Assembly: GCA_017883215.1 (NCBI GenBank)
Contig: JADGOA010000123.1
Location: forward strand, 1-9,604
Reading direction: 5' to 3'
Length of the DNA: 9,604 bases
Source of the DNA: Thermoanaerobaculia bacterium
GTDB taxonomy: Bacteria > Acidobacteriota > Thermoanaerobaculia > Gp7-AA8
A model generated the notes under the pieces. The model was not told where the DNA came from, made no database searches, and saw nothing but the letters and a program-made list of their open reading frames with translations. This document shows, piece after piece, positions 1 to 6,804 of the stretch. Every line of letters begins with the position of its first letter. Position 1 is the first letter of the stretch. The position numbers and the translations under genes were made by a program.

Positions 1-10
1 GGGGTATTCC

Positions 11-30
11 GGGTAGCGGATAGCGGGTAG
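11..30. repeat. Short heptamer repeat
   Basis: Three consecutive 7-bp words, GGGTAGC, GGATAGC and GGGTAG(G), lie at the left edge. The array may continue beyond the window. It resembles the other 7-8-bp word arrays at 2775-2867 and 3829-3849, although the word differs. With so few units, chance or replication slippage could explain it. Confidence 0.4.
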
Positions 31-64
31 GGGGGTAATACGTGCTAGCTGAGGGCCCGTCTTG

Positions 65-136
65 CTGTAGGGGCGCACAGCAGTGCGCCCGCTCTCCCGT
101 TGAGAGTTGCGGGCGCGCTGCTGCGCGCCCCTACAG
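65..136. repeat. REP-pair (REPIN-like) inverted repeat
   Basis: Two 28-nt arms, 65-92 and 109-136, are inverted copies with 26 of 28 matches, separated by 16 nt. Each arm is itself a hairpin unit: GTAG followed by an 8-bp stem and a 4-nt loop. The left stem is GGGCGCAC/GTGCGCCC; the right one is GGGCGCGC/GCGCGCCC. The two differences between arms fall on paired positions of the inner stem, an A-T pair in one and a G-C pair in the other, so each small hairpin stays perfect. GTAG 5' of a palindrome is the known layout of REP elements mobilised by RAYT (TnpA-REP) transposases, and two inverted REPs make a REPIN. It lies 40 nt beyond the cstA stop, so it could also shape the 3' end of that mRNA. 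No RAYT gene is in the window. Confidence 0.75.
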
Positions 137-175
137 AATCAGCACTAAGTTCGCGCGGATTCCAACCGCTTCTCT

Positions 176-2026
<1,851 letters not shown>

Positions 2027-2058
2027 CAGCAGGAGGTCTCTTTCGTGACGAAGGCGGA

Positions 2059-2088
2059 ATTGTGCGACGTTTGGTGAGGGAATCTCAA
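2059..2088 (-). promoter_or_regulatory. Possible cstA promoter
   Basis: In the 114-nt divergent spacer, the minus strand reads TTGAGA (2083-2088), an 18-nt gap, then CACAAT (2059-2064). This is a fair sigma70-type match about 33 nt upstream of the cstA ATG. No CRP-like or other operator was recognised. It is a weak match in GC-rich DNA. Confidence 0.3.
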
Positions 2089-2140
2089 CAAGCGCTCGTT
2101 ACCTGTTTCGATTCAACGACTTCTTTGACGTTTTTTTGGC

Positions 2141-2758
2141 GTGACAAACCCGATCAGCGACTTCGTCAGGCTTCATTCCCGCCCGCGCGCCACGGAGTGC
2201 CTCGGGACCGGCCACGTGAAAGGGACGATTCTCGCCGCACATGTGCAGTGGGTGAAAGAGAACCGGTCGGCCGATGAGTACATCCGATTCTGGGATCAGC
2301 TCACGCGGGAGGCGCGGATGTCGATCGGCATGGTTCTGCCGGTCAAGTGGTACGACTTCGGACATCTCATGGCCATCGATCACGCCATCCTGAATCTCTT
2401 CGGAGGAGGGTCGACATCGATCCTTCGCGATCTCGGAAGGCACTCGGCTCGGGTGAATCTGGGCGGTGCGTACAAGGCATACATCCGTCCTTCGATCCAC
2501 GACTTCTTCCTCTCCTCGGCACGCCTCCACTCGCAGTTTCAGGATTTCGGTGTGGCCGCATATGCAGCGCGGAACGATTCGTCAGGCATCATGACCCACA
2601 GCCGGTACGACTCCTTCAGCCCGCTGTACTGCGCGAGCGCGACCGGTTTCTACCAGGAAGCGATCGTGCTGCACGGCGGCGCGAACGTCACGGTGACGGA
2701 AGCGATGTGCCAGTGCCGCGGCGACCACACCTGCTCGTTCGTGATGCGGTGGAGTTGA
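2141..2758 (+). CDS. DUF2378/TIGR02265-like protein with C-terminal Cys motif
   Basis: This 205-residue soluble protein has no signal peptide or membrane segment. GTG is taken as the start because it opens the frame, but no Shine-Dalgarno sequence precedes it (the upstream run is T-rich), so the true start may be downstream, for example the GTG at 2216. The layout resembles the Myxococcus paralogous family TIGR02265 (DUF2378): a VKGTILAAHV-type opening near residues 26-35, a central helical part with a YDFGHLM stretch (71-77), and a C-terminal half with SARLHSQFQDFG (126-137). The end, CQCRGDHTCSF (190-200, Cys190, Cys192, Cys198), recalls the closing Cys/GD/Cys pattern of V4R and heme-NO-binding-like ligand domains. 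The family has no established biochemical role; a small-molecule or metal sensor is only a guess. It stands alone between cstA and arsM. The family assignment was made from memory of motifs. Confidence 0.75.
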   Translation: MTNPISDFVRLHSRPRATECLGTGHVKGTILAAHVQWVKENRSADEYIRFWDQLTREARMSIGMVLPVKWYDFGHLMAIDHAILNLFGGGSTSILRDLGRHSARVNLGGAYKAYIRPSIHDFFLSSARLHSQFQDFGVAAYAARNDSSGIMTHSRYDSFSPLYCASATGFYQEAIVLHGGANVTVTEAMCQCRGDHTCSFVMRWS

Positions 2759-2774
2759 CTCCTTCCCCTCGCCC

Positions 2775-2867
2775 AGTTGCTGAGTTGCTCAGTGACTCAG
2801 TTGCTCAGTGACTCAGTTCTGGTTGGGGGCAACTCCGGCCACTCCGTAACTCAGCAACTGAGCAACT
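2775..2867. repeat. Inverted array of octamer repeats
   Basis: Five tandem 8-bp words follow one another: AGTTGCTG, AGTTGCTC, AGTGACTC, AGTTGCTC, AGTGACTC (2775-2814), plus a half unit. After a 29-nt spacer, the complementary words AACTCAGC and AACTGAGC and a half unit AACT run in the opposite sense (2848-2867). The outer 24 nt of the two arms pair at 21 positions, so the spacer between the DUF2378-like gene and arsM can fold into a long imperfect hairpin. It sits 16 nt after the upstream stop and just before the arsM promoter, and may insulate the two units. There is no U-tract, so it is not a classical terminator. Confidence 0.75.
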
Positions 2868-2887
2868 GGCGGGCCGGGTGGCAACAT

Positions 2888-2903
2888 ATTCGTCTTGACA
2901 AAT
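2888..2903. promoter_or_regulatory. Candidate repressor operator 1 (arsM)
   Basis: ATTCG-N6-CAAAT is a near-perfect dyad (ATTCG/CGAAT with one mismatch) that covers the -35 box of the arsM promoter. It matches operator 2 at 12 of 16 positions, and the two start 33 bp apart, about three helical turns. Binding by an ArsR/SmtB-type arsenic sensor is inferred from the gene controlled and the dyad style. No arsR gene is in the window. Confidence 0.5.
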
Positions 2904-2923
2904 GTTTTCCCTGGGCATACATT
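2895..2923 (+). promoter_or_regulatory. Sigma70-type promoter of arsM
   Basis: A perfect TTGACA (2895-2900) is followed after exactly 17 nt by TACATT (2918-2923), four of six matches to TATAAT. Transcription would begin near 2930, giving a leader of roughly 20-25 nt before the arsM ATG. Local AT content is higher than in the flanking DNA, as expected for a promoter. Confidence 0.75.
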
Positions 2924-2936
2924 CGCCTCAACGAAT
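2921..2936. promoter_or_regulatory. Candidate repressor operator 2 (arsM)
   Basis: ATTCG-N6-CGAAT is a perfect 5-6-5 dyad overlapping the last half of the -10 box and the predicted transcription start. A repressor here would block open-complex formation. It is the second copy of the motif at 2888-2903. Confidence 0.55.
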
Positions 2937-2952
2937 ACGTTGGAGGTAAGAA

Positions 2953-3783
2953 ATGTCCACGGATATCAAAGAAGCCGTCAAGGCTCACTACGCCGATGCA
3001 GCGCGACAGGTCCTGAGCGCGAAGACGGCGTCCTGCTGCGCGCCGGCACCGAAGTCGTCCTGCTGCTCCGCGGCGGATGCCGTCGACCCCATCAGCGTCA
3101 ATCTCTACACGCCGGGCGAAACAGCAGGCATTCCTGAGGAGGCAGTCCTTGCCTCCCTCGGCTGCGGCAATCCCACCGCGCTCGCCGAGCTCCGCCCCGG
3201 AGAAGTCGTCCTCGACCTCGGTTCCGGCGGCGGGATCGACGTGCTCCTCTCGGCCCGCCGTGTCGGCCCTGCCGGCAAAGCCTACGGCCTCGACATGACC
3301 GACGAGATGCTCGAGCTCGCGCGTCAGAATCAGCGCAAGGCAGGGGTGACGAATGTCGAGTTCCTCAAAGGTGAGATCGAGAGCATCCCGCTGCCGGACA
3401 ACTCCGTCGACGTGATCATCTCGAACTGCGTCATCAACCTCTCGGCGGACAAAGGGCGCGTTCTGGCCGAAGCGTTCCGCGTGCTGAAGCCGGGCGGTCG
3501 CTTCGCGGTGTCGGACATCGTCCGGCGGGGGGCGCTCGCGCCGGAGATTGCGCGCAGCATGGAGCTGTGGGCGGGCTGCGTGGCGGGAGCGCTCGAGGAG
3601 AACGAGTATCGAGACCTGCTGGCGGGAGCCGGTTTCCAGGAGGTGTCGATCGAAGCGACGCGGGTGTATCGAGCGGCCGACGCGCGGGCGTTTCTCGAGA
3701 GCATGGAGGGAGTCGACGTCGAGAAGTTGATCGCCGAGGCGGACGGCGCGTTCATGAGTGCCTTCGTCAGGGCAACGAAGTAG
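2953..3783 (+). CDS. arsM: Arsenite S-adenosylmethyltransferase
   Basis: This 276-residue cytoplasmic class I methyltransferase transfers methyl groups from S-adenosylmethionine to trivalent arsenic, giving mono-, di- and trimethylated species. The SAM-binding motif I is VLDLGSGGGIDV (86-97), with the acidic ribose-binding position in YGLDMTDEML (111-120) and the following motif around SNCVINL (157-163). The three cysteines that ArsM enzymes use to hold As(III) are present: Cys71 (LGCGNP), Cys159 (SNC) and Cys209 (WAGC). Two further Cys pairs, residues 28-29 and 37-38, sit in a flexible N-terminal stretch and are common in bacterial ArsM. The length is typical. The ATG is preceded by GGAGGT at a good distance. 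It is transcribed from its own promoter with two candidate operators and has no adjacent arsR, arsB or acr3, so the regulator, if any, acts from elsewhere. Confidence 0.95.
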   Translation: MSTDIKEAVKAHYADAARQVLSAKTASCCAPAPKSSCCSAADAVDPISVNLYTPGETAGIPEEAVLASLGCGNPTALAELRPGEVVLDLGSGGGIDVLLSARRVGPAGKAYGLDMTDEMLELARQNQRKAGVTNVEFLKGEIESIPLPDNSVDVIISNCVINLSADKGRVLAEAFRVLKPGGRFAVSDIVRRGALAPEIARSMELWAGCVAGALEENEYRDLLAGAGFQEVSIEATRVYRAADARAFLESMEGVDVEKLIAEADGAFMSAFVRATK

Positions 3784-3806
3784 GAATCAGTCGGTAATGG
3801 AATGAC

Positions 3807-3849
3807 GGTGCTCGGAGGCTCATCCTTCCGAGCACCGAGCACCGAGCAC
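3807..3849. repeat. Hairpin with CGAGCAC heptamer array after arsM
   Basis: GGTGCTCGGA (3807-3816) pairs perfectly with TCCGAGCACC (3827-3836) across 10 nt; one G-T and one G-C pair can extend the stem. The right arm runs into three tandem copies of CGAGCAC (3829-3849). It starts 23 nt after the arsM stop and could end or stabilise that transcript. It lacks a U-tract, so factor-independent termination is doubtful. Confidence 0.65.
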
Positions 3850-3872
3850 CGCCGCACCAGGAACCGTTCTTG

Positions 3873-3907
3873 CTCTGACTTCCGGCGAGGTCAGAGGTGC
3901 CGAAGTC
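3873..3907 (+). promoter_or_regulatory. Two mutually exclusive stems around the receiver start codon
   Basis: Stem A pairs CTCTGAC (3873-3879) with GTCAGAG (3890-3896), ending right at the GTG start and including the last G of the likely ribosome site GAGG (3887-3890). Stem B pairs GACTTCCGGC (3877-3886) with GCCGAAGTC (3899-3907), with one bulged C, and holds the ribosome site and start in its loop. The two share bases and cannot form together. This could tune translation of the receiver, or stem A could be a protein operator. Only the base pairing is seen; the role is inferred. Confidence 0.4.
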
Positions 3908-4292
3908 AGCCGGACAGTGTTCCGTCCTCGTCGTCGAGGACGACGCAGCTATACGCCGCCTCGTGCGCATGGTGGTGCAGCGCGAGGGCTACCGCGTCGA
4001 AGCTGCGGCTGACGGCGTGGAAGCGGTCCTCAGGCTCGGCCTAACCGACTACGACGTGATCGTGCTCGACCTGATGATGCCCAATCTCGACGGCTTCGCC
4101 TTCATCGAGACCGTGAACGCCGCCGACCCGGCGCGCATGCGCAAGATCATCGTCACCAGCGCCGTTTCGCCTGCGGTCATCAACGAACGGATGAAGGGAG
4201 TTCCCTTCGATGTGATCCCGAAGCCGTTCGACGTCTACGAGCTGGCGCAGCGCGTTCGTGCCTGTGTCGAGGCGCAGCAGACGGCCGACTGA
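3897..4292 (+). CDS. Stand-alone CheY-like response regulator receiver
   Basis: This 131-residue protein is one receiver (REC) domain with no output domain. The acidic pocket is Glu14-Asp15-Asp16 (VVEDD), the phospho-acceptor is Asp58 (VLDLMMP), the switch threonine or serine is Thr87/Ser88 (IVTSA), and the conserved lysine is Lys109 (PKPFD). All key residues are intact, so it should be phosphorylated by a histidine kinase and signal by protein contact. The GTG start gives the usual short lead before the first strand and has GAGG six nt upstream. No kinase is nearby, so its partner and pathway are unknown; it lies between arsM and a small membrane ORF without operon-like spacing. Confidence 0.93.
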   Translation: MPKSAGQCSVLVVEDDAAIRRLVRMVVQREGYRVEAAADGVEAVLRLGLTDYDVIVLDLMMPNLDGFAFIETVNAADPARMRKIIVTSAVSPAVINERMKGVPFDVIPKPFDVYELAQRVRACVEAQQTAD

Positions 4293-4297
4293 GACAG

Positions 4298-4331
4298 TTT
4301 CCGTGCGCGTGGCGCGAAGACGTCACGGAAA
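4298..4331. other. Stem-loop after the receiver gene
   Basis: TTTCCGTG (4298-4305) pairs perfectly with CACGGAAA (4324-4331) across an 18-nt loop, beginning 6 nt after the receiver stop. On the plus strand it is followed by A residues rather than T, so it does not look like a standard terminator. It may protect the 3' end of the mRNA. Confidence 0.35.
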
Positions 4332-4356
4332 AAACTCCGCACGCCGGAGGCTTGCA

Positions 4357-4489
4357 GCCTGTCATCCCGAGCTGCCGAAGCCGCGGAGCGCCGGAGGACA
4401 GCGAGGGATCCTCCGCACTCCCGGGTCGGGCGGGGGATTCCTCGCCGCGCTGCACCCCTTCGGGGTTCCGCCGGCTCGGAATGACAGGC
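4357..4489. repeat. MITE-like intergenic element with TGTCATCCCGAGC ends
   Basis: Terminal inverted repeats of 16 nt, 4357-4372 and 4474-4489, match at 15 positions (the left end contains TGTCATCCCGAGC, the right GCTCGGAATGACA). The GC-rich interior contains AGCGAGGGATCCTCCGC and the small hairpin ACCCC-TTC-GGGGT (4454-4466). Elements beginning TGTCATCCCGAGC, carrying GAGGGATC in the middle and ending CTCGGAATGACA are, from general knowledge, common non-coding repeats in several GC-rich phyla. There is no coding capacity of its own and no clear target-site duplication. An open frame runs through it but is not thought to be coding. Confidence 0.7.
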
Positions 4490-4503
4490 GTAAGTTAGCG
4501 CGT

Positions 4504-4728
4504 ATGCCCTGGAGGGGTGCCGGAATCCTGCTGGTGTTTTCGTTTTTCGGCGTGATCACGTCCTTTGGTTCCGTGCGACAGCTGCACCTGTCGGGATTCG
4601 CATCGCTCATCGTTGCGGGATGGCTCTTTGCGGAACAGGTGTGGCGTTTCGTGAAGTTTCAGCAGGGGCCCGCGCCTTCGGTCCTCCGGTTCGTGGTGCG
4701 CCCGTTCCTGACCCGCTACCTCGCGTGA
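4504..4728 (+). CDS. Small putative membrane protein
   Basis: This 74-residue hypothetical protein has two hydrophobic segments, about residues 6-22 (GILLVFSFFGVITSFG) and 31-45 (GFASLIVAGWLFAEQ), then a basic tail with several Arg and aromatic residues. It could be a two-helix inner-membrane protein. No family was recognised. The frame is open much further upstream, but that part crosses the MITE-like element, so the ATG just after the element is preferred. No clear Shine-Dalgarno site is present, which lowers confidence. It is separated from cysK by 104 nt containing two stem-loops. Confidence 0.5.
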   Translation: MPWRGAGILLVFSFFGVITSFGSVRQLHLSGFASLIVAGWLFAEQVWRFVKFQQGPAPSVLRFVVRPFLTRYLA

Positions 4729-4740
4729 TTCCGCACGAAT

Positions 4741-4786
4741 CCGGAATCATGGGATTCCGGTGATTCTCCGCATGGAAGCCTCCATG
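4741..4786. other. Two stem-loops between the small ORF and cysK
   Basis: CCGGAATC (4741-4748) and GATTCCGG (4753-4760) form a perfect 8-bp stem with a 4-nt loop; flanking GAAT (4737-4740) and GATTC (4762-4766) could lengthen it with a bulge. Next, CATGGA (4771-4776) pairs with TCCATG (4781-4786) across 4 nt. The first begins 12 nt after the small ORF and may end its transcript; the second lies in the cysK leader. No T-box or SAM riboswitch features were found. Confidence 0.45.
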
Positions 4787-4832
4787 CTTTCGTGGTACAC
4801 GCTCAGACGATTTCGATCACCGGAGCTCAGCC

Positions 4833-5915
4833 ATGACCCAAGCCCTCCTGCTGGAGCGGAAGACGCTCGACCGCTTCCGCGACCTCAAGCACATGATCGG
4901 CAACACGCCGCTGCTGGCGATCCACTTCCGCTACCGCGGTGGGCAGCGCGTGATCTACGCCAAAGCCGAGCACATGAACATGACCGGCAGCATCAAGGAT
5001 CGGATGGCCTTCCACATCCTGCGCAAGGCCTACTCCGAGGGGGCGATTCAGCCGGGCGATATCATCGCTGAGGCCACCAGCGGCAACACCGGGATCTCCT
5101 TTGCGGCCATCGGCCGCGCGCTCGGGCACGAGGTCGTGATCTTCATGCCCGACTGGATGAGCCCGGAGCGCGTCTCGCTCATCCGCAGCCTCGGCGCGAG
5201 CATCGTTCCCGTCAGCCACGAGCAGGGGGGATTCATCGGCAGTATCCGCATGACCGAGGAGCTCGCTGCGCGTGAGCCGCGCGTCTTTCTGCCATGCCAG
5301 TTCTCCAACGCCGCGAACGTCGAAGCGCACGAGACGACCACCGGCCCGGAGATCTGGGGGCAGCTGTACTTCAATGCCCTGCGCCCCGATGCGTTTGTCG
5401 CAGGCGTCGGCACCGGCGGCACGATCATGGGCGTCGGCCGTTATCTCCGCCGGCAGAATCCGCAGGTGAAGGTTCACCCGGCGGAACCGGCGGAATCGCC
5501 GACGCTGTCGACCGGCTGCAAAGTGGGAAGCCATCGCATTCAGGGCATCTCCGACGAGTTCATCCCGGCAATTCTCGGGCTCGACGAGCTCGATCCCGTC
5601 CTCACCGTTCACGACGGTGACGCCATTCTGATGGCGCAGAAGCTGGCGCAGAAGCTGGGGCTGGCTGTCGGAATCTCGTCCGGCGCGAACTTCATCGCCG
5701 CGCTCATGGCGCAGGACCGCCTCGGCGAAGATGCGGTTGTCGTCACCGTGTTCGCCGATGACAACAAGAAGTACCTCAGTACCGATCTCCTGCGCGAGGA
5801 GCCGGTGAAGGACGGCTACTTCAGCCCCGAGATCGAGCTCGACCGCTACGAAGCGTTCAATCGCGTCTGTTACACCTGCCTCGATCCTGCGGACGAGGTA
5901 GTGCGGACGAGGTAG
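4833..5915 (+). CDS. cysK: Cysteine synthase family PLP enzyme
   Basis: This 360-residue fold-type II pyridoxal-phosphate enzyme most likely makes L-cysteine from O-acetylserine and sulfide in the cytoplasm. The PLP-binding lysine is Lys55 in GSIKDR. The substrate-carboxylate loop is TSGNTG (82-87), the phosphate-binding loop GTGGT (193-197), and the serine contacting the pyridine nitrogen lies in GISSGAN (280-286). NAANVEAHETTTGPEIW (159-175) and RIQGIS (235-240) are also typical of CysK/CysM. A C-terminal tail of about 40 residues (from KKYLSTDLL), with CYTC near the end, makes it longer than E. coli CysK (323 residues). Related beta-replacing enzymes such as cystathionine beta-synthase or phosphoserine-using CysM cannot be excluded. 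The ATG has GGAG 7 nt upstream. A 14-bp tandem duplication creates the stop codon. It converges with the M23 peptidase gene. Confidence 0.9.
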   Translation: MTQALLLERKTLDRFRDLKHMIGNTPLLAIHFRYRGGQRVIYAKAEHMNMTGSIKDRMAFHILRKAYSEGAIQPGDIIAEATSGNTGISFAAIGRALGHEVVIFMPDWMSPERVSLIRSLGASIVPVSHEQGGFIGSIRMTEELAAREPRVFLPCQFSNAANVEAHETTTGPEIWGQLYFNALRPDAFVAGVGTGGTIMGVGRYLRRQNPQVKVHPAEPAESPTLSTGCKVGSHRIQGISDEFIPAILGLDELDPVLTVHDGDAILMAQKLAQKLGLAVGISSGANFIAALMAQDRLGEDAVVVTVFADDNKKYLSTDLLREEPVKDGYFSPEIELDRYEAFNRVCYTCLDPADEVVRTR

Positions 5916-5916
5916 T
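5889..5916. repeat. 14-bp tandem duplication at the cysK 3' end
   Basis: GCGGACGAGGTAGT occurs twice without a gap (5889-5902 and 5903-5916). Because 14 is not a multiple of 3, the second copy is read in another frame, where its TAG becomes the cysK stop. With one copy the frame would run a further 16 or so residues to a TGA in the convergent gene. Confidence 0.8.
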
Positions 5917-5939
5917 GGCCGGTTTGCTGGTTACCGGCC
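5917..5939. terminator. Hairpin between convergent genes
   Basis: GGCCGGT (5917-5923) and ACCGGCC (5933-5939) form a perfect 7-bp stem around a 9-nt loop, directly after the cysK stop and overlapping the last codons of the convergent M23 gene. Its position suggests termination or 3'-end protection for both. It has no strong U-tract on either strand. Confidence 0.45.
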
Positions 5940-6518
5940 GACAGTTTCCCCGCTCGCCATGAGGATCGGATACGGATCGACGGCTTCGCCTTTCCACCAT
6001 TCGCGCGTCGGCGGGAGGTGCTCGATTCCGAAGTGGAGATGGGGCCGGTTCGGCGTGGCATTGCCGGTCGTGCCGACGTAGCCGAGGACTCGGCCGGCGG
6101 CGACGTGATCCGACTCGCGGAGGCCCGCCGCGTAAGCATTGAGGTGCGCGTAGTAGTAGACGGTCAGGCCCTCGTCATCGACGAGGTAGACGGTCAATCC
6201 TCCGGCCCCGCTTTGGTAGAGCTTCAGGACCGTGCCACTGACGGCGGCAATTGCGGGCGTGCCGCGCGGCGCCATGATGTCGATCGCGGCATGGCGATGG
6301 CCGCTTCGCGCAGCTCCAAACGAGTCGCGCAGTTCGGAACGCGCGACACCGACCACCGGGATCAGGAGCGCTGGAGAATGTCCCGCCGTCACGATTGCTC
6401 GCGGGACCGCGCCCCGTGCGTCCGGACGAACGGGATAGGCCGTCATGTGTTCGACCACGGCGCAGACGCCGAGGACGATGAACACCGCCGACCAGCCAAG
6501 ATGAGCACGTCGAGTCAC
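5931..6518 (-). CDS. M23-family (LytM-type) metallopeptidase, membrane anchored
   Basis: This 195-residue protein has an N-terminal hydrophobic segment (about residues 8-23, after MTRRAH) that should act as a signal anchor, placing the enzyme outside the cytoplasmic membrane. The M23 domain spans about 55-185. The zinc ligands are His76 and Asp80 (HAAID) and His162 in HLHFG (160-164), with His125 in YYYAHL and His160 as catalytic histidines. All are present, so it should be an active endopeptidase on peptidoglycan cross-links or another Gly-rich peptide. No LysM or coiled-coil domain is attached. The start is GTG and has no good ribosome site. The small single-domain build and lack of cell-division neighbours give no clue to its particular wall process. 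Confidence 0.9.
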   Translation of the reverse strand: MTRRAHLGWSAVFIVLGVCAVVEHMTAYPVRPDARGAVPRAIVTAGHSPALLIPVVGVARSELRDSFGAARSGHRHAAIDIMAPRGTPAIAAVSGTVLKLYQSGAGGLTVYLVDDEGLTVYYYAHLNAYAAGLRESDHVAAGRVLGYVGTTGNATPNRPHLHFGIEHLPPTREWWKGEAVDPYPILMASGETVGR

Positions 6519-6587
6519 AGCAGTGAGAACAGGGATCGCTCAAAATAAGTTCGTTTCTGGGTTAGAACCGGACTCTTCCGGGTGGGG

Positions 6588-6668
6588 GCTTTGGAGTGCG
6601 GCGACCGCAGTCGCCGCTTTCTTCAGAACAAACGAAAAGCGGCGACTGCGGTCGCCGCACTCCAAAGC
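6588..6668. repeat. REP-pair element with perfect 33-bp inverted repeat
   Basis: Arms 6588-6620 and 6636-6668 are perfect reverse complements over 33 nt, separated by 15 nt. Each arm contains its own hairpin: GCGGCGAC/GTCGCCGC, an 8-bp stem with a 4-nt loop (6598-6617 and 6639-6658). GGAGT precedes the left inner stem, at the place where the element at 65-136 has GTAG. The whole can form one long hairpin or a cruciform with two small ones. It lies in the 286-nt divergent spacer between the M23 gene and glgB; the rest of that spacer shows no promoter or other element that I recognise. The perfect match implies recent insertion or active maintenance. Confidence 0.8.
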
Positions 6669-6804
6669 GCTTCGCGCCGGCGCGCATTGTTCTGGCTGCG
6701 CGCGATGAATGCGACGAGATGCGAGAGGCAATGACAGCGTTTCTGGAGGCGCGCGGCCGTGATCCGGACGTTCCGAACGATCGACGATTATCGAAGGAAG
6801 GGCG

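Noticed and set aside
2775..2867. CRISPR array
   Set aside because: The units are 8 bp with no unique spacers and they reverse orientation, which does not fit a CRISPR.
4258..4503. Extension of the 4504-4728 ORF to an upstream start at 4258
   Set aside because: That stretch overlaps the end of the receiver gene and crosses the MITE-like element; its translation is low-complexity and Arg-rich.
4729..4832. SAM riboswitch or T-box in front of cysK
   Set aside because: Only two short stem-loops are present; no conserved S-box core, no T-box sequence and no terminator with a U-tract.
4827..5612. Open frame antisense to cysK
   Set aside because: Composition is that of a mirror frame (Arg, Ala, Asp, Glu); the cysK motifs account for this DNA.
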